The notes beneath the pieces were generated by a model. It was not told the origin of the DNA. It made no database searches and worked only from the letters and a program-made list of their open reading frames with translations. From positions 62,001 to 126,000 of the forward strand of contig NZ_BMDJ01000011.1 of assembly GCF_014635725.1 (NCBI RefSeq): 64,000 bases of DNA. Reading direction: 5' to 3'. A program made the translations under genes and the position numbers. The first letter of the stretch is position 1, and every line of letters begins with the position of its first letter. Positions 1 to 8,393 of this stretch are shown piece by piece. Source of the DNA: Pedobacter mendelii (GTDB lineage Bacteria > Bacteroidota > Bacteroidia > Sphingobacteriales > Sphingobacteriaceae).

Positions 1-2
1 AA

Positions 3-263
3 AAGTTAAAATTCGCTTACAGGCGTTGGGTAGGCGTTACACGCATGAGGGCAATTGTAATGGGTACCAAACCAAAATTCCAAAAACACGGTTTAGAATC
101 TGTATTGTTTATAAGCCTAGGCGAATATGTGTTACCAAAAAATCAATATAAAGAATTGGAATTGAGTTGGGTTGGCGATTTTAATGAGCAAATGATTGCA
201 ATCCATAAAGCAACTGGCGCAACATTTGGCAAAAAGCATTTAACAATGAGGAAGGTTTTTTAG
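3..263 (+). CDS. C-terminal end of a GNAT/YghO-like acyltransferase (5' partial)
   Basis: The reading frame is already open at base 3 and runs to a stop at 263, so this is the last ~86 residues of a gene that starts outside the window; an internal ATG at 45 is not a likely start. The segment carries a pattern typical of the C-terminus of large Bacteroidota GNAT-like proteins of about 370-400 residues: a RRWVGVTRMRAIVMG strand, then ELSWVGDFNEQM, a helix, and a closing KKHLTMRKVF. In that family this part holds the second half of the acyl-CoA-binding fold. The substrate is unknown. Family assignment rests on pattern memory only. Confidence 0.55.
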   Translation, partial: KLKFAYRRWVGVTRMRAIVMGTKPKFQKHGLESVLFISLGEYVLPKNQYKELELSWVGDFNEQMIAIHKATGATFGKKHLTMRKVF

Positions 264-300
264 GAGCAAAGATAAAGGAACAAAGAGCAAAGGGAAAGGA

Positions 301-349
301 ACAAAGAACAAGGATAAAAGAGCATTTGCTCTTCATCTTTATTCTTTGT
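301..349. terminator. Convergent inverted repeat, possible bidirectional terminator
   Basis: An inner hairpin AGAGCA-TT-TGCTCT (319-332) is enclosed by complementary arms ACAAAGAA (301-308) and TTCTTTGT (342-349). It sits in a purine-rich then pyrimidine-rich stretch (264-362) between two genes that face each other. Position and shape suit a two-way terminator, but there is no clean U-tract after a GC-rich stem, so the call is moderate. Confidence 0.4.
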
Positions 350-381
350 TTCTTATTCTTTATCAACGTTCTCAACGCAAC

Positions 382-702
382 TCAGATTCCCAATTTATCA
401 TAAAGATCAATCACTTTTTTACGAAGTTTAGTTAATTCCTCATCTTTTTCTACCATTTCTTTTTTCAATATAGAAATTTCATCGGTTGAATTTTGAAATT
501 CACCATCACCAGAAATAATTTGATGAACAGAAACTTTGAATGTTTTTGCAATTTGAAGCAAACGAGAAATATTTAAATCGGTTTGTCCGGTTTCTATTTT
601 GCAAAAAGCCGGTGTAGAAATATTAATCATTCTGGCTGCTTCAGCCTGACTCAGGCCTAACTCTATCCTACTCTGTTTAATATTTTCTCCAATACTTTTC
701 AT
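382..702 (-). CDS. XRE-family HTH transcriptional regulator with coiled-coil tail
   Basis: A small DNA-binding protein of 106 residues. Residues ~6-62 form a Cro/C1-type helix-turn-helix (IKQSRIELGLSQAEAARMIN, then STPAFCKIETGQTDLNISRL). The tail (~75-106) is rich in Glu, Lys and Leu with heptad-like spacing (LKKEMVEKDEELTKLRKKV), so a short dimerising coiled coil is likely. It lies 25 bp downstream of mpl in the same direction and may be co-transcribed with the cell-wall recycling gene. Stand-alone XRE proteins with this tail are common in Bacteroidota; the target is unknown. Confidence 0.85.
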   Translation of the reverse strand: MKSIGENIKQSRIELGLSQAEAARMINISTPAFCKIETGQTDLNISRLLQIAKTFKVSVHQIISGDGEFQNSTDEISILKKEMVEKDEELTKLRKKVIDLYDKLGI

Positions 703-727
703 TTATTTGTTGATAACTAATGAAAAT

Positions 728-2080
728 TTATCTCGATAATGCTCCAGCCAATTCAGGCAAATCAAAGCCTGCATAATTGCCAGAACTCATCATTAATAAA
801 TTTGCATTTTTATAATTTAGGCTAAGCAAATAAGCCTTTAATTTAGAAGCGTCATTAAAAAATTTTAGATTTTCGTTTGAGAAAGCTTCCTGCACATCCA
901 TTTCAGAAAACGGTTCCATCCTCTTTTGCTCAAATGATTTCAAATCTATAAAAACTATTGCGTCATCGGCTTTATCCATCGAACCTGCATATTCCTTTAA
1001 GAAATCTTTATTCAAACTACTAAAAGTATGCAACTCTATACAAGCGATTAATTTTCGATTTGTAAATTGAGCTTTAACAGCTTCTATTGTGGCTTTTAAT
1101 TTAGATGGGGAATGCGCAAAATCTTTATAAACGTTTGTCAGTTCATCAGTAAATATTACTTCTAACCGTTTCGCAGCACCAGTAAAAGATGAAATGGCTT
1201 TATTAAATTCTAAGTCATTAATTTTTAATTCTGCACAAACTAACTTAGCAGCATTAAGGTTCATTAGATTATGGTCGCCAAAAATCTTTAATTCTGTATG
1301 CTCAGGTTGCAAATAAGTGATTCCGTTTTCAATGACATGAGCAGGAATTAAATATCCAATTTTGATAATTTTAGCTGTTGATTTTTCTACAATCTCATTC
1401 AAATCTTCATCAGCTTTGCAATAAATTAAGGTTCCACCTTCTTCAATCGTATTGATAAATTTATCAAACTGAGCGGTGTAATCTGCATATGTTGGGAATA
1501 CATTTATATGATCCCATGCAATTCCGCTTATCACAGCAACATTGGCTTTATAAAGATGAAATTTTGGTCTTCTATCAATTGGAGATGATAAATATTCATC
1601 ACCTTCTATAACCATTATTGGGGCTTCTTTAGTTACTTTTACCATAGTTTCAAAACCTGCAAGCTGAGCACCAACCAGGTAATCAAAATCACGCTTATAG
1701 TAATTCAACACGTGTAAAATCATGCTGGTAATTGTCGTTTTACCATGACTACCACCAATTACCACACGTAATTTATCTTTACTTTGCTCGTAAATATATT
1801 CAGGATAAGAATATATTTTCACACCTAATTCCTGCGCTTTTACTAATTCAGGATTATCAATTCTGGCATGCATGCCTAAAATTACAGCATCTAAATCTTT
1901 AGATATTCTGTTTTCATCCCAACCTATTTCTGCTGGCAATAAACCATATTTATCCAAACGGGATTTTGCCGGCTCAAATATCACATCGTCAGAACCTGAG
2001 ATTTGATAACCTTTTTTATGAAGAGCAATGGCCAAATTGTGCATGGCACTGCCACCTATTGCTATAAAATGTATGCGCAT
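728..2080 (-). CDS. mpl: UDP-N-acetylmuramate:L-alanyl-gamma-D-glutamyl-meso-diaminopimelate ligase
   Basis: Cytoplasmic Mur-family ligase of 450 residues that attaches recycled murein tripeptide to UDP-MurNAc, using ATP. The N-terminal Rossmann part starts MRIHFIAIGGSAMHNLA; the ATP-binding loop GSHGKTTITSM is near residue 110; the central domain has the EGDEYLSS motif; a C-terminal ligase domain has AHSPSKLKATI near 320. Mpl differs from MurC by the GGSAMHNLA N-terminus and the EGDEY motif, both present. It is followed closely by the XRE gene and preceded by prmA, 83 bp away, across a short inverted repeat. The length is normal for the family. Confidence 0.93.
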   Translation of the reverse strand: MRIHFIAIGGSAMHNLAIALHKKGYQISGSDDVIFEPAKSRLDKYGLLPAEIGWDENRISKDLDAVILGMHARIDNPELVKAQELGVKIYSYPEYIYEQSKDKLRVVIGGSHGKTTITSMILHVLNYYKRDFDYLVGAQLAGFETMVKVTKEAPIMVIEGDEYLSSPIDRRPKFHLYKANVAVISGIAWDHINVFPTYADYTAQFDKFINTIEEGGTLIYCKADEDLNEIVEKSTAKIIKIGYLIPAHVIENGITYLQPEHTELKIFGDHNLMNLNAAKLVCAELKINDLEFNKAISSFTGAAKRLEVIFTDELTNVYKDFAHSPSKLKATIEAVKAQFTNRKLIACIELHTFSSLNKDFLKEYAGSMDKADDAIVFIDLKSFEQKRMEPFSEMDVQEAFSNENLKFFNDASKLKAYLLSLNYKNANLLMMSSGNYAGFDLPELAGALSR

Positions 2081-2091
2081 ATAAATTAATT

Positions 2092-2163
2092 TTGAATGAG
2101 TGAATTATTGAATGAATGAATGTATGCATTAGCATTCTATCATCCGCTCAATCAATCATTCTA
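2092..2163. repeat. GAATGA-type imperfect inverted repeat between prmA and mpl
   Basis: The gap between the two minus-strand genes holds repeated TGAATGA units on the left (2095-2125) and complementary TCATTC/CAATCA units on the right (2143-2163). Transcribed RNA could fold into a long, weak, AT-rich hairpin. It may mark partial termination or RNA processing inside the tpiA-prmA-mpl transcription unit; this is inference. Confidence 0.4.
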
Positions 2164-3003
2164 TCATTTTTTTTCAAACTGGGCCGCAACCCAATCGCTA
2201 TTTTGCTTATGATCAATGTATTTAATACCATATTTAGCGCATTCTGCAGTAATCATTCCTAAATCAGGGTCGAGGTAAAAGCCACTAAAAAAGATTTTGC
2301 CTTCTGGTTTCAGAACTTCAGTATATCGGCTAATCTGATCTAATAAAATATTCCTGTTGATGTTCGCTAAAATAATATCGTATTGCTCATCAGGAATAAC
2401 TTCTTTGCTTCCGCATAAAGCACTTAGATTTTCGACATGATTTAATGTTGCATTTTCTATTGTACTTTCGAAGCAAATATCATCATAATCGATAGCCATT
2501 AAATTTTTAGCCCCAAGTTTTGAAGCAAGAATTGCTAAAATCCCTGTACCGCAGCCCATATCTAAAATTGATTTATCTTTTATATCGCCAGCCAAAAGGT
2601 ACTGCATCATCATTGTAGTGGTTTGATGATGCCCGGTTCCGAAAGCCATTTTCGGGTCGATCACGATCTCATAAGGATAAGATGGCTGAGGCTCATGAAA
2701 AGTTGCCCGAACGTAGCAAACATCATCAATAATTAACGGACTAAAATTCTTTTCCCACTCTGCATTCCAATTTTCATCAGCCACACCTTCTAAGGTGTAA
2801 TTCGTTTGAAAATCTTCTGCATAATTTATAAGCAGTTGTTTCAACTCCTGTTCATTAAAATTCTCCTTAATAACGAATCCTGTAAACCCACCCTCACTAT
2901 CTTCAAAAGTATCGAAACCTAAATCTGCAAGGTCGCTAATTAGCAAATCCTGCTGATAATCTTCAATACTTTTGAATTTGAATATTGCTTTTATGTATTG
3001 CAT
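2164..3003 (-). CDS. prmA: Ribosomal protein L11 methyltransferase
   Basis: S-adenosylmethionine-dependent enzyme (279 residues) that trimethylates ribosomal protein L11. After an N-terminal L11-recognition domain (~1-60) and a linker, the class I methyltransferase motif I DMGCGTGILAILASKLGA is at about 148-165, followed by the acidic motif AIDYDD, and the LANINRNILL motif (the NxN type seen in PrmA) near 213-222. The segment PKMAFGTGHHQTTTMMM just before the SAM fold is characteristic of PrmA. Its ATG overlaps the tpiA stop codon by one base (TAATG arrangement), which suggests translational coupling with tpiA. Confidence 0.93.
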   Translation of the reverse strand: MQYIKAIFKFKSIEDYQQDLLISDLADLGFDTFEDSEGGFTGFVIKENFNEQELKQLLINYAEDFQTNYTLEGVADENWNAEWEKNFSPLIIDDVCYVRATFHEPQPSYPYEIVIDPKMAFGTGHHQTTTMMMQYLLAGDIKDKSILDMGCGTGILAILASKLGAKNLMAIDYDDICFESTIENATLNHVENLSALCGSKEVIPDEQYDIILANINRNILLDQISRYTEVLKPEGKIFFSGFYLDPDLGMITAECAKYGIKYIDHKQNSDWVAAQFEKK

Positions 3004-3764
3004 TAGCTGTTTAAAGCTTTAATAATATCCGTAAAATCACGTGATTTTAATGATGCGCCACCAATTAATCCACCATCAATATCTTTTTGTGCAAATAAAC
3101 TTGCAGCATTACCCGGATTACAACTTCCACCATATAAAATTGTGGTATCATCTGCTACGTTGAAACCATAATTAGCTTCTATTTCGCTACGTATAAATGC
3201 GTGTATATCTTGTGCTTGCTCAGGTGATGCTGTTAAACCTGTACCAATAGCCCAAACTGGTTCGTAAGCGATAACGACTTTTCTAAAATCTTCTTCAGTT
3301 AAGCTAAAAATGCCATTAACCAATTGTTTTTTTAGAATTTCATAATAGCTACCATTGTTACGTTCATCTAAAGTTTCGCCGATGCAGAAAATTGGTTTTA
3401 AATTATTTGATAAAGCAATTTTAGTTTTTGCAGCCAATAACTCATCACTTTCTGCCTGGTATTGTCTACGTTCAGAATGACCTAAAATAACGTATTCAGC
3501 ACCAATAGATTTTACCATTTTTGCAGAAATTTCGCCTGTGTAAGCTCCGTTTTCTTTATCGTGAATATTTTGAGCACCGATAGCAACATCACTACCACCC
3601 AATTTTGATAAACTGTTTAAATGAATAAATGGGGCACAAATAATAGCAAGCTGATCGCCTTGGCGCTCATCTTTTACCATATTTACAATTTCACTGAATA
3701 ACGAAACTCCTTCGTTATAATCTAAATTCATTTTCCAGTTTCCTGCAACTATTTTTTTTCTCAT
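3003..3764 (-). CDS. tpiA: Triosephosphate isomerase
   Basis: Glycolytic TIM-barrel enzyme interconverting dihydroxyacetone phosphate and glyceraldehyde 3-phosphate. At 253 residues it has the usual length. The N-terminal substrate lysine lies in AGNWKMN (residues 7-13), the electrophilic histidine in ILGHSERR (~94-101), the catalytic glutamate in VIAYEPVWAIGTG (~165-177) with the loop 6 hinge, and the phosphate-binding GGS and GGLIGGASL motifs near the C-terminus. It is followed by prmA with a one-base overlap and preceded by the GlmU-like gene 49 bp upstream. Confidence 0.97.
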   Translation of the reverse strand: MRKKIVAGNWKMNLDYNEGVSLFSEIVNMVKDERQGDQLAIICAPFIHLNSLSKLGGSDVAIGAQNIHDKENGAYTGEISAKMVKSIGAEYVILGHSERRQYQAESDELLAAKTKIALSNNLKPIFCIGETLDERNNGSYYEILKKQLVNGIFSLTEEDFRKVVIAYEPVWAIGTGLTASPEQAQDIHAFIRSEIEANYGFNVADDTTILYGGSCNPGNAASLFAQKDIDGGLIGGASLKSRDFTDIIKALNS

Positions 3765-3813
3765 CTAATTATTATTTATTGGTTTGGATGATTGTTTTCA
3801 ATCAAAATATATT

Positions 3814-4980
3814 TTAAAAATGTCTGTATTCTTCTGTTAACTCAAAAACCTTATTCAAAATCGCTTTTTCGATTTCATCAAAAGGTAAATCCCTTCTGGC
3901 ATAAACTTTCTCGGCAGTTTCAAACATTTTATTAATGCTGTAAACTTCAAATCCATGAGCACCTCCCCATGCAAAATCAGGAATGAAATTACGAGGGAAA
4001 CCAGCGCCAAAAATGTTGGCACTAACACCTGCAACAGTACCAGTATTAAACATAGTATTGATACCGCATTTAGCATGGTCTGCCATAATTAAACCGCAAA
4101 ACTGCAATCCTGTTTTACGAAAAGTTTGTTCATTATAATCCCAAAGCCTAACATCTGCATAATTATTTTTCAAGTTAGAATTGTTACTATCGGCTCCGAT
4201 ATTACACCACTGCCCAATAACTGCATTCCCTAAATAACCTTCGTGTCCTTTTGATGAATAACCCCAAATTACCGCATTATTAATTTCTCCGCCAACCCTA
4301 CTGTACGGACCGATGGTTGTGTTTGGATAAATCTTGGAACCCATTTTTACCGATGAATTTTCACATAAGGCAAAAGAGCCGCGAATGTTACTGCTTTCCC
4401 AAACCTGGCTGTTTTTTCCTAAATAAATTGGTCCTTGCAAGCTATTAAAAACAGAGCACTCTGCAGTAGCACCTTCTTCAGCAAAAATATTATCGCCTAA
4501 AAAAGTATTTGTTGAACTTAAATTAGCAGAAATTCTGCCTTTGGTTAGCAGATCAAAATCTTTTTTTAACTCGGTACCGTTATTTGTAAAAATATCATCA
4601 GGATAAACAATTCTAATGAAATCTTTATCATATTGATATTCATTATTAAATGTCACCAATTCTGAATTATCTGCATCATGATAATGGCCGATAAGAATAC
4701 CGCCTTTAATTAGTACCTCCCCAACTTTTAAAGCAGTTAAGGCATCCAGCAATGCTTCGTCTGGACAAATAGAGCCATTTATATATAATGTAGCATTTGG
4801 CTTAGAAGGGTATTTTTTTGATAAATATTCTTGAGTTTCAAAACCAAAATCTGCATTTAAATATTTAGCCCATTTTTCGGCAATGGTTAAAATACCTATC
4901 CTTAAATCGGCCACAGGCCTGGTAAAAGTAAGAGGACGTAATGATTCCCAACTTGAATCATCAAACAGATTGATTGTCAT
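3814..4980 (-). CDS. GlmU-like nucleotidyltransferase/left-handed beta-helix protein
   Basis: Protein of 388 residues from the chosen start (MTINLFDDSSW). The N-terminal ~180 residues match the NTP_transf_4 kind of putative NDP-sugar pyrophosphorylase (RPLTFTRPVADLRIG), which replaces the classical GxGTRM signature. The C-terminal part is a hexapeptide-repeat beta helix (residues ~190-340; YLGKNSQVWE, IGPYSRVGGE, NAVIGQWCNIGADSN). A longer frame begins at 5019, but those 13 extra codons read through the stem of the rpmE2 terminator, so the ATG at 4980 is preferred. Such proteins are widespread in Bacteroidota and presumably act on sugar phosphates or sugar nucleotides; the reaction is not established from sequence. 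Confidence 0.8.
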   Translation of the reverse strand: MTINLFDDSSWESLRPLTFTRPVADLRIGILTIAEKWAKYLNADFGFETQEYLSKKYPSKPNATLYINGSICPDEALLDALTALKVGEVLIKGGILIGHYHDADNSELVTFNNEYQYDKDFIRIVYPDDIFTNNGTELKKDFDLLTKGRISANLSSTNTFLGDNIFAEEGATAECSVFNSLQGPIYLGKNSQVWESSNIRGSFALCENSSVKMGSKIYPNTTIGPYSRVGGEINNAVIWGYSSKGHEGYLGNAVIGQWCNIGADSNNSNLKNNYADVRLWDYNEQTFRKTGLQFCGLIMADHAKCGINTMFNTGTVAGVSANIFGAGFPRNFIPDFAWGGAHGFEVYSINKMFETAEKVYARRDLPFDEIEKAILNKVFELTEEYRHF

Positions 4981-4997
4981 AAGCAACAAAAATAAAA

Positions 4998-5028
4998 AAA
5001 GTCCCGATGCTTTTGGCAAAGGGACTTT
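4998..5028 (-). terminator. Rho-independent terminator of rpmE2
   Basis: Perfect 8-bp stem AAAGTCCC (4998-5005) / GGGACTTT (5021-5028) with a 15-nt loop. On the minus strand the stem is followed by a T-rich run (TTTTTTTATTTTTG), as expected for an intrinsic terminator 25 bp after the rpmE2 stop. It lies only 18 bp upstream of the chosen GlmU-like start, so that gene's transcription must come from read-through or from a promoter inside this short region. Confidence 0.8.
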
Positions 5029-5052
5029 AAAAAATGCTTTTTACAGCTAAAA

Positions 5053-5301
5053 TTATTTCTTAGCGTAACGGTTTTTGAATTTATCAATACGTCCTGCAGT
5101 ATCAACCAATTTCATTTTACCAGTATAAAAAGGGTGCGACATGTGAGAAATCTCTAATTTATAAAGAGGATACTCATTACCATCTTCCCATTTAATAGTT
5201 TCTTTTGTATCTACGCAAGATTTTGTTAAGAAAGCATATTCGTTTGACATGTCTTTAAAAACAACTGGTCTGTAGCTTGTAGGGTGCAAATCTTTTTTCA
5301 T
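5053..5301 (-). CDS. rpmE2: 50S ribosomal protein L31 type B
   Basis: Large-subunit protein of 82 residues (MKKDLHPTSYRPVVFKD..., ending DKFKNRYAKK). It lacks the CxxC zinc motif of the type A paralogue and has the extra internal loop typical of type B (WEDGNEYPLYKLEISHMSHPFYTG). Type B is the only L31 in many Bacteroidota, so this is probably a housekeeping copy. It is transcribed alone: a clear terminator follows and a divergent amidase gene lies upstream. Confidence 0.95.
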   Translation of the reverse strand: MKKDLHPTSYRPVVFKDMSNEYAFLTKSCVDTKETIKWEDGNEYPLYKLEISHMSHPFYTGKMKLVDTAGRIDKFKNRYAKK

Positions 5302-5544
5302 TTGAATATTATTTTAGTTATTTGTGTTGAAAGCATCAAGAACATTTTTGCAATTTGCTGGCAACAACGCTTATGACCTTCCTGTTAGTCTTTTCTATCT
5401 CTATTTTAGAGGATGCAAATATCTTAATTTTATTTATGAAATACAAACCTAAATTAGAATTTAAAATTATTGTTTTTTTTACAATCTATTTAATTAAAGT
5501 ATTTATAATCTATATTTATTGTTCCAACCTCTTTAACCATCCCA

Positions 5545-7167
5545 ATGAATAGAAGAAATTTTATCAAAAGCAGTACTGCTGCAGGTTTAATTACAACAAT
5601 TGGTATACCAGCATCAGCCGCAATAGTTAGCGATGATAATTTAATAACTGAATTTAAAGATGATTTTGATTTAAATGAAGTTACGATAACCGAATTACAA
5701 AAATTAATGCAAAGCGGGAAAGCCTCTTCAAAATCCATCACAAAGCTGTATTTAAAAAGGATTGAAAAGATTGATAAAAGCGGACCGAAATTAAATGCAG
5801 TTATAGAAATAAATCCTGATGCTTTAAAAATTGCAGCAATACTGGATGAAGAACGAAAAGCAGGCAAAATGAGAAGTATAATGCATGGAATCCCTGTTTT
5901 AATTAAAGATAATATTAATACAGCGGATAAAATGCAAACAACTGCTGGCTCATTAGCTTTAGCAGGAAATATTGCTAAGGAAGAAGCTTTTATCGTTAAG
6001 AAACTTCGTGAGGCAGGTGCTGTAATTCTAGGGAAAACAAATTTGAGTGAATGGGCAAATTTCCGTTCAACACGCTCATGCAGTGGATGGAGTAGCCGTG
6101 GCGGACAAACGAAAAACCCATTTATTTTGGATAGAAGTCCGAGTGGTTCGAGTTCTGGTTCGGGCGCTGCAGTTTCTGCAAATCTTTGCGCCATCGCCAT
6201 TGGAACTGAAACAAATGGTTCTGTGATTGCACCATCATCTTATAATGGGATTGTAGGTTTGAAACCTACTGTAGGCCTACTAAGTAGAAGCGGGATAATT
6301 CCAATATCTAAAACACAGGATACCGCTGGGCCAATGGGTAGAAATGTAACGGATGTTGCAATTTTACTTTCAACACTAGTCGGAATAGATAACAATGATC
6401 AGGTTACAAAAAATAGCCAAGGAAAATCGGAGAAAGATTATACCACATTTCTAAAAAATGATGCTTTAAAAGGAACAAAAATTGGTATTGAGAAATCATT
6501 CTTAACCGGACACGAAGGTGTGGTTACACTTTATAAGATTGCAATAGAAAAACTTAAAGAATTAGGTGCTGAAATTATTGAAATAGACCTTTTGAAAGAA
6601 ATGAGGGTAATTGGTTCTGCAAGTTTTACGGTATTACAGTGCGAATTTAAAGATGGTGTAAATGCTTATTTGTCGAAAGCAAATGCAAAAGTTAAAACGT
6701 TAACAGAAGTGATTGCTTTCAATAAAGCAAATGTAAGTACAGCAATGCCCTATTTTAAGCAAGAAACTTTAGAAAGTAGCGATAAAGCGCCCGACATCAA
6801 TAGTAAAGAATATAAAGAAGCATTAGAAAAAGTAATCTCCTCGAGGAAAATAATTACAGATTTAATGACAAAAAATAAATTGGATGCAATTGCAGGAACG
6901 AGTTATGGCATTCCATCGGGCATAGATTTATTTAACGGCGATTACAGCAATGGCTTTTATTTCTGTTCACCGGCTGCAATGGCAGGTTTTCCACATATTA
7001 CAGTTCCAATGGGCAAAATTTACGAGTTGCCCGTAGGGTTATCAATTATGGCTGGGGCTTATGAGGAACCTAAAGTTTTATCAATGGCTTTTGCTTACGA
7101 GCAGGCAACTAAACACAGAACGGCACCAAAATTTATTAAATCATCAAATTTTTCATCGGGCGTTTAG
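5545..7167 (+). CDS. Tat-exported amidase-signature enzyme
   Basis: Amidase of 540 residues predicted to act outside the cytoplasm. The N-terminus MNRRNFIKSS followed by a hydrophobic stretch ending near ASA is a twin-arginine signal. The amidase-signature triad is visible: Lys ~121 in IPVLIKDNI, the cis-Ser ~203 in the GSSSGSGAA loop, and the nucleophile Ser ~226 in GTETNGSVIAPSS. The family includes GatA and many secondary amidases; absence of gatB/gatC neighbours and the Tat signal argue against tRNA amidation. The substrate is unknown. The gene stands alone, divergent from rpmE2. A tatA gene is present at 48.1 kb. Confidence 0.88.
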   Translation: MNRRNFIKSSTAAGLITTIGIPASAAIVSDDNLITEFKDDFDLNEVTITELQKLMQSGKASSKSITKLYLKRIEKIDKSGPKLNAVIEINPDALKIAAILDEERKAGKMRSIMHGIPVLIKDNINTADKMQTTAGSLALAGNIAKEEAFIVKKLREAGAVILGKTNLSEWANFRSTRSCSGWSSRGGQTKNPFILDRSPSGSSSGSGAAVSANLCAIAIGTETNGSVIAPSSYNGIVGLKPTVGLLSRSGIIPISKTQDTAGPMGRNVTDVAILLSTLVGIDNNDQVTKNSQGKSEKDYTTFLKNDALKGTKIGIEKSFLTGHEGVVTLYKIAIEKLKELGAEIIEIDLLKEMRVIGSASFTVLQCEFKDGVNAYLSKANAKVKTLTEVIAFNKANVSTAMPYFKQETLESSDKAPDINSKEYKEALEKVISSRKIITDLMTKNKLDAIAGTSYGIPSGIDLFNGDYSNGFYFCSPAAMAGFPHITVPMGKIYELPVGLSIMAGAYEEPKVLSMAFAYEQATKHRTAPKFIKSSNFSSGV

Positions 7168-7174
7168 TCATTCG

Positions 7175-7203
7175 CCACGGAAACACAGAATACACGGAAA
7201 AAA
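7175..7203. repeat. Short CACGGAA-type triplicate repeat
   Basis: Three near-identical 8-9 bp units (CACGGAAA, CACAGAATA, CACGGAAAA) follow the amidase stop. This kind of CACGGAAACACAGAA run recurs between genes in many Gram-negative genomes. Its function is unknown. Confidence 0.5.
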
Positions 7204-7313
7204 TAGCTTTTATTACCAAAGCATTGTATTTTTAATAGAAATAAGTTTTTGTCTTTTTCCAAAGGTAAATCTTAGAAAAATTAAGTCTTGATTTGATCTT
7301 TCAACTTTAGCCT

Positions 7314-7589
7314 TTATTGGCTGTATTTTTTCCAGGTTTCGATTTTGGCAAGTTGCCTAGCAATGTATGCATCAGCAATTACCTCTGCGGAACTCTTACC
7401 ATCAGTAGTTTCGAGTAGCTCTTTTAATTTATATTGATCAACATCGGCTTTGTATAAAATCTGAATGAGTTTAGAAAAATCATTATCAACCAAATAAGCA
7501 AATGCATCGACCAGAACTTCTCGCAATTGACTCTTTGATAGATTCTCATCTATATCGACGTCTTTACCGATGATATTAATTATTTGCAC
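7314..7589 (-). CDS. Conserved hypothetical protein, all-helical
   Basis: A cytoplasmic protein of 91 residues with no signal peptide or cysteines, predicted mostly helical (FAYLVDNDFSKLIQILYKAD, AEVIADAYIARQLAKIETW). It reads like the small conserved proteins found beside metabolic genes in Sphingobacteriaceae. It has no recognisable catalytic motif. It shares direction with the epimerase gene upstream but is separated from it by 279 bp containing a hairpin, so co-transcription is uncertain. No function is proposed. Confidence 0.7.
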   Translation of the reverse strand: MQIINIIGKDVDIDENLSKSQLREVLVDAFAYLVDNDFSKLIQILYKADVDQYKLKELLETTDGKSSAEVIADAYIARQLAKIETWKKYSQ

Positions 7590-7687
7590 GTAACAGGATT
7601 TTTGAGATTATAGGATTTTAGGATCTTGCTTTACGCTAAGGACCACAAAACTAAGTTTAATAAACCTGATAAAAGCGAACATGGAGC

Positions 7688-7706
7688 ATCAGCCTTTTCG
7701 GCTGAT
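7688..7706. repeat. Small hairpin with TTTTC loop
   Basis: Perfect 7-bp stem ATCAGCC (7688-7694) and GGCTGAT (7700-7706) around a TTTTC loop, in the 279-bp gap after the methylmalonyl-CoA epimerase gene. There is no U-tract on either side, so it is not a standard terminator. A second hairpin with the same loop (ATCATCCC-TTTTC-GGGATGAT) is at 22638-22658. The rest of this gap shows no coding signal. Confidence 0.5.
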
Positions 7707-7868
7707 TGCGGAGTAAAGCGGTTAGCAGGACTGCTGGTACCGATAAAATGCAATACCATTCATTTTCAAATAAAAAGCATCTGCAATTGATTTAAAATTC
7801 TTACATACGAGAGAATGAAGAATATGCCAAACACATCATCCATTTTACATTCTTACATTTTCCATTCT

Positions 7869-8276
7869 TTAAATCCACTTAATCTCCTGACAGATTTCAA
7901 TCAATACACCATTGGTATCTTTCGGATGAACAAAGCAAACCATTTTATTATCAGCTCCTTTTTTAGGCGAATCGCTCAACAAAACAAATCCTTCTTTGTA
8001 CAAACGTTCCATTTCGGCTAAAATATCATCGACCAGGAAAGCAATATGATGAATCCCCTCCCCTTTTTTTTCTATAAATTTAGCAATGGCGCTATCTGGC
8101 GATGTTGCTTCGAGTAATTCAACTTTGTTATCACCAGTTTTAAAAAAGGCTGTGTTTACAAATTCTGACTCCACTTGTTCAGTCTTATAACAATCAGTGT
8201 TTAGTAGTTTCTGATAAATATCTATCGAACTATTAAGGTCTTTTACGGCGATACCGATGTGTTCTATCTTATTCAT
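7869..8276 (-). CDS. mce: Methylmalonyl-CoA epimerase
   Basis: Vicinal-oxygen-chelate (glyoxalase fold) enzyme of 135 residues that interconverts the R and S forms of methylmalonyl-CoA, in the propionate/succinate pathway. The two half-domains begin with HIGIAVKDLNSSIDIYQ (residues ~5-21) and GIHHIAFLVDDILAEMERL (~75-93), giving the metal-binding histidines; the second half ends with a LIEI glutamate strand. VELLEATSPDSAIAKFIEKK is typical of Mce rather than other glyoxalases. Length is as usual. The mutase is not in this window. Confidence 0.9.
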   Translation of the reverse strand: MNKIEHIGIAVKDLNSSIDIYQKLLNTDCYKTEQVESEFVNTAFFKTGDNKVELLEATSPDSAIAKFIEKKGEGIHHIAFLVDDILAEMERLYKEGFVLLSDSPKKGADNKMVCFVHPKDTNGVLIEICQEIKWI

Positions 8277-8343
8277 AGATTTTAAGGTTATGTGAATGTA
8301 AAAATGCAGGTTTTAACTATACCATCATAGCTATTATTTATAA

Positions 8344-8371
8344 TTGTTAAATAAGTTTTTTCGTATCTTTG
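8344..8371 (+). promoter_or_regulatory. Bacteroidota-type promoter of the isc cluster
   Basis: TTG (8344-8346), 17 bp spacer, then TATCTTTG (8364-8371), an exact match to the -7 consensus TAnnTTTG. It ends 22 bp before the iscS ATG, giving a short leader without a Shine-Dalgarno sequence. Confidence 0.75.
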
Positions 8372-8393
8372 TATTACAAATAACAGAACTGAA

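Noticed and set aside
181..375. 64-residue minus-strand frame at the left end
   Set aside because: Covers the purine-rich intergenic inverted repeat; Lys/Cys/Phe low-complexity translation.
5302..5544. Ribosomal-protein leader or riboswitch upstream of rpmE2
   Set aside because: A GATATTTG box about 110 nt upstream suggests a long leader, but no stable or recognisable conserved fold could be drawn by eye.
5490..6200. 236-residue frame on the minus strand inside the amidase gene
   Set aside because: It is a shadow of the amidase coding region: composition is Pro/Leu/Ile-rich, no family features, and the forward frame has complete catalytic motifs.
7590..7868. Additional gene in the 279-bp gap before mce
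   Set aside because: The frame at 7815-8021 on the plus strand is His/Phe/Ser-rich and runs into the antisense of the epimerase gene.
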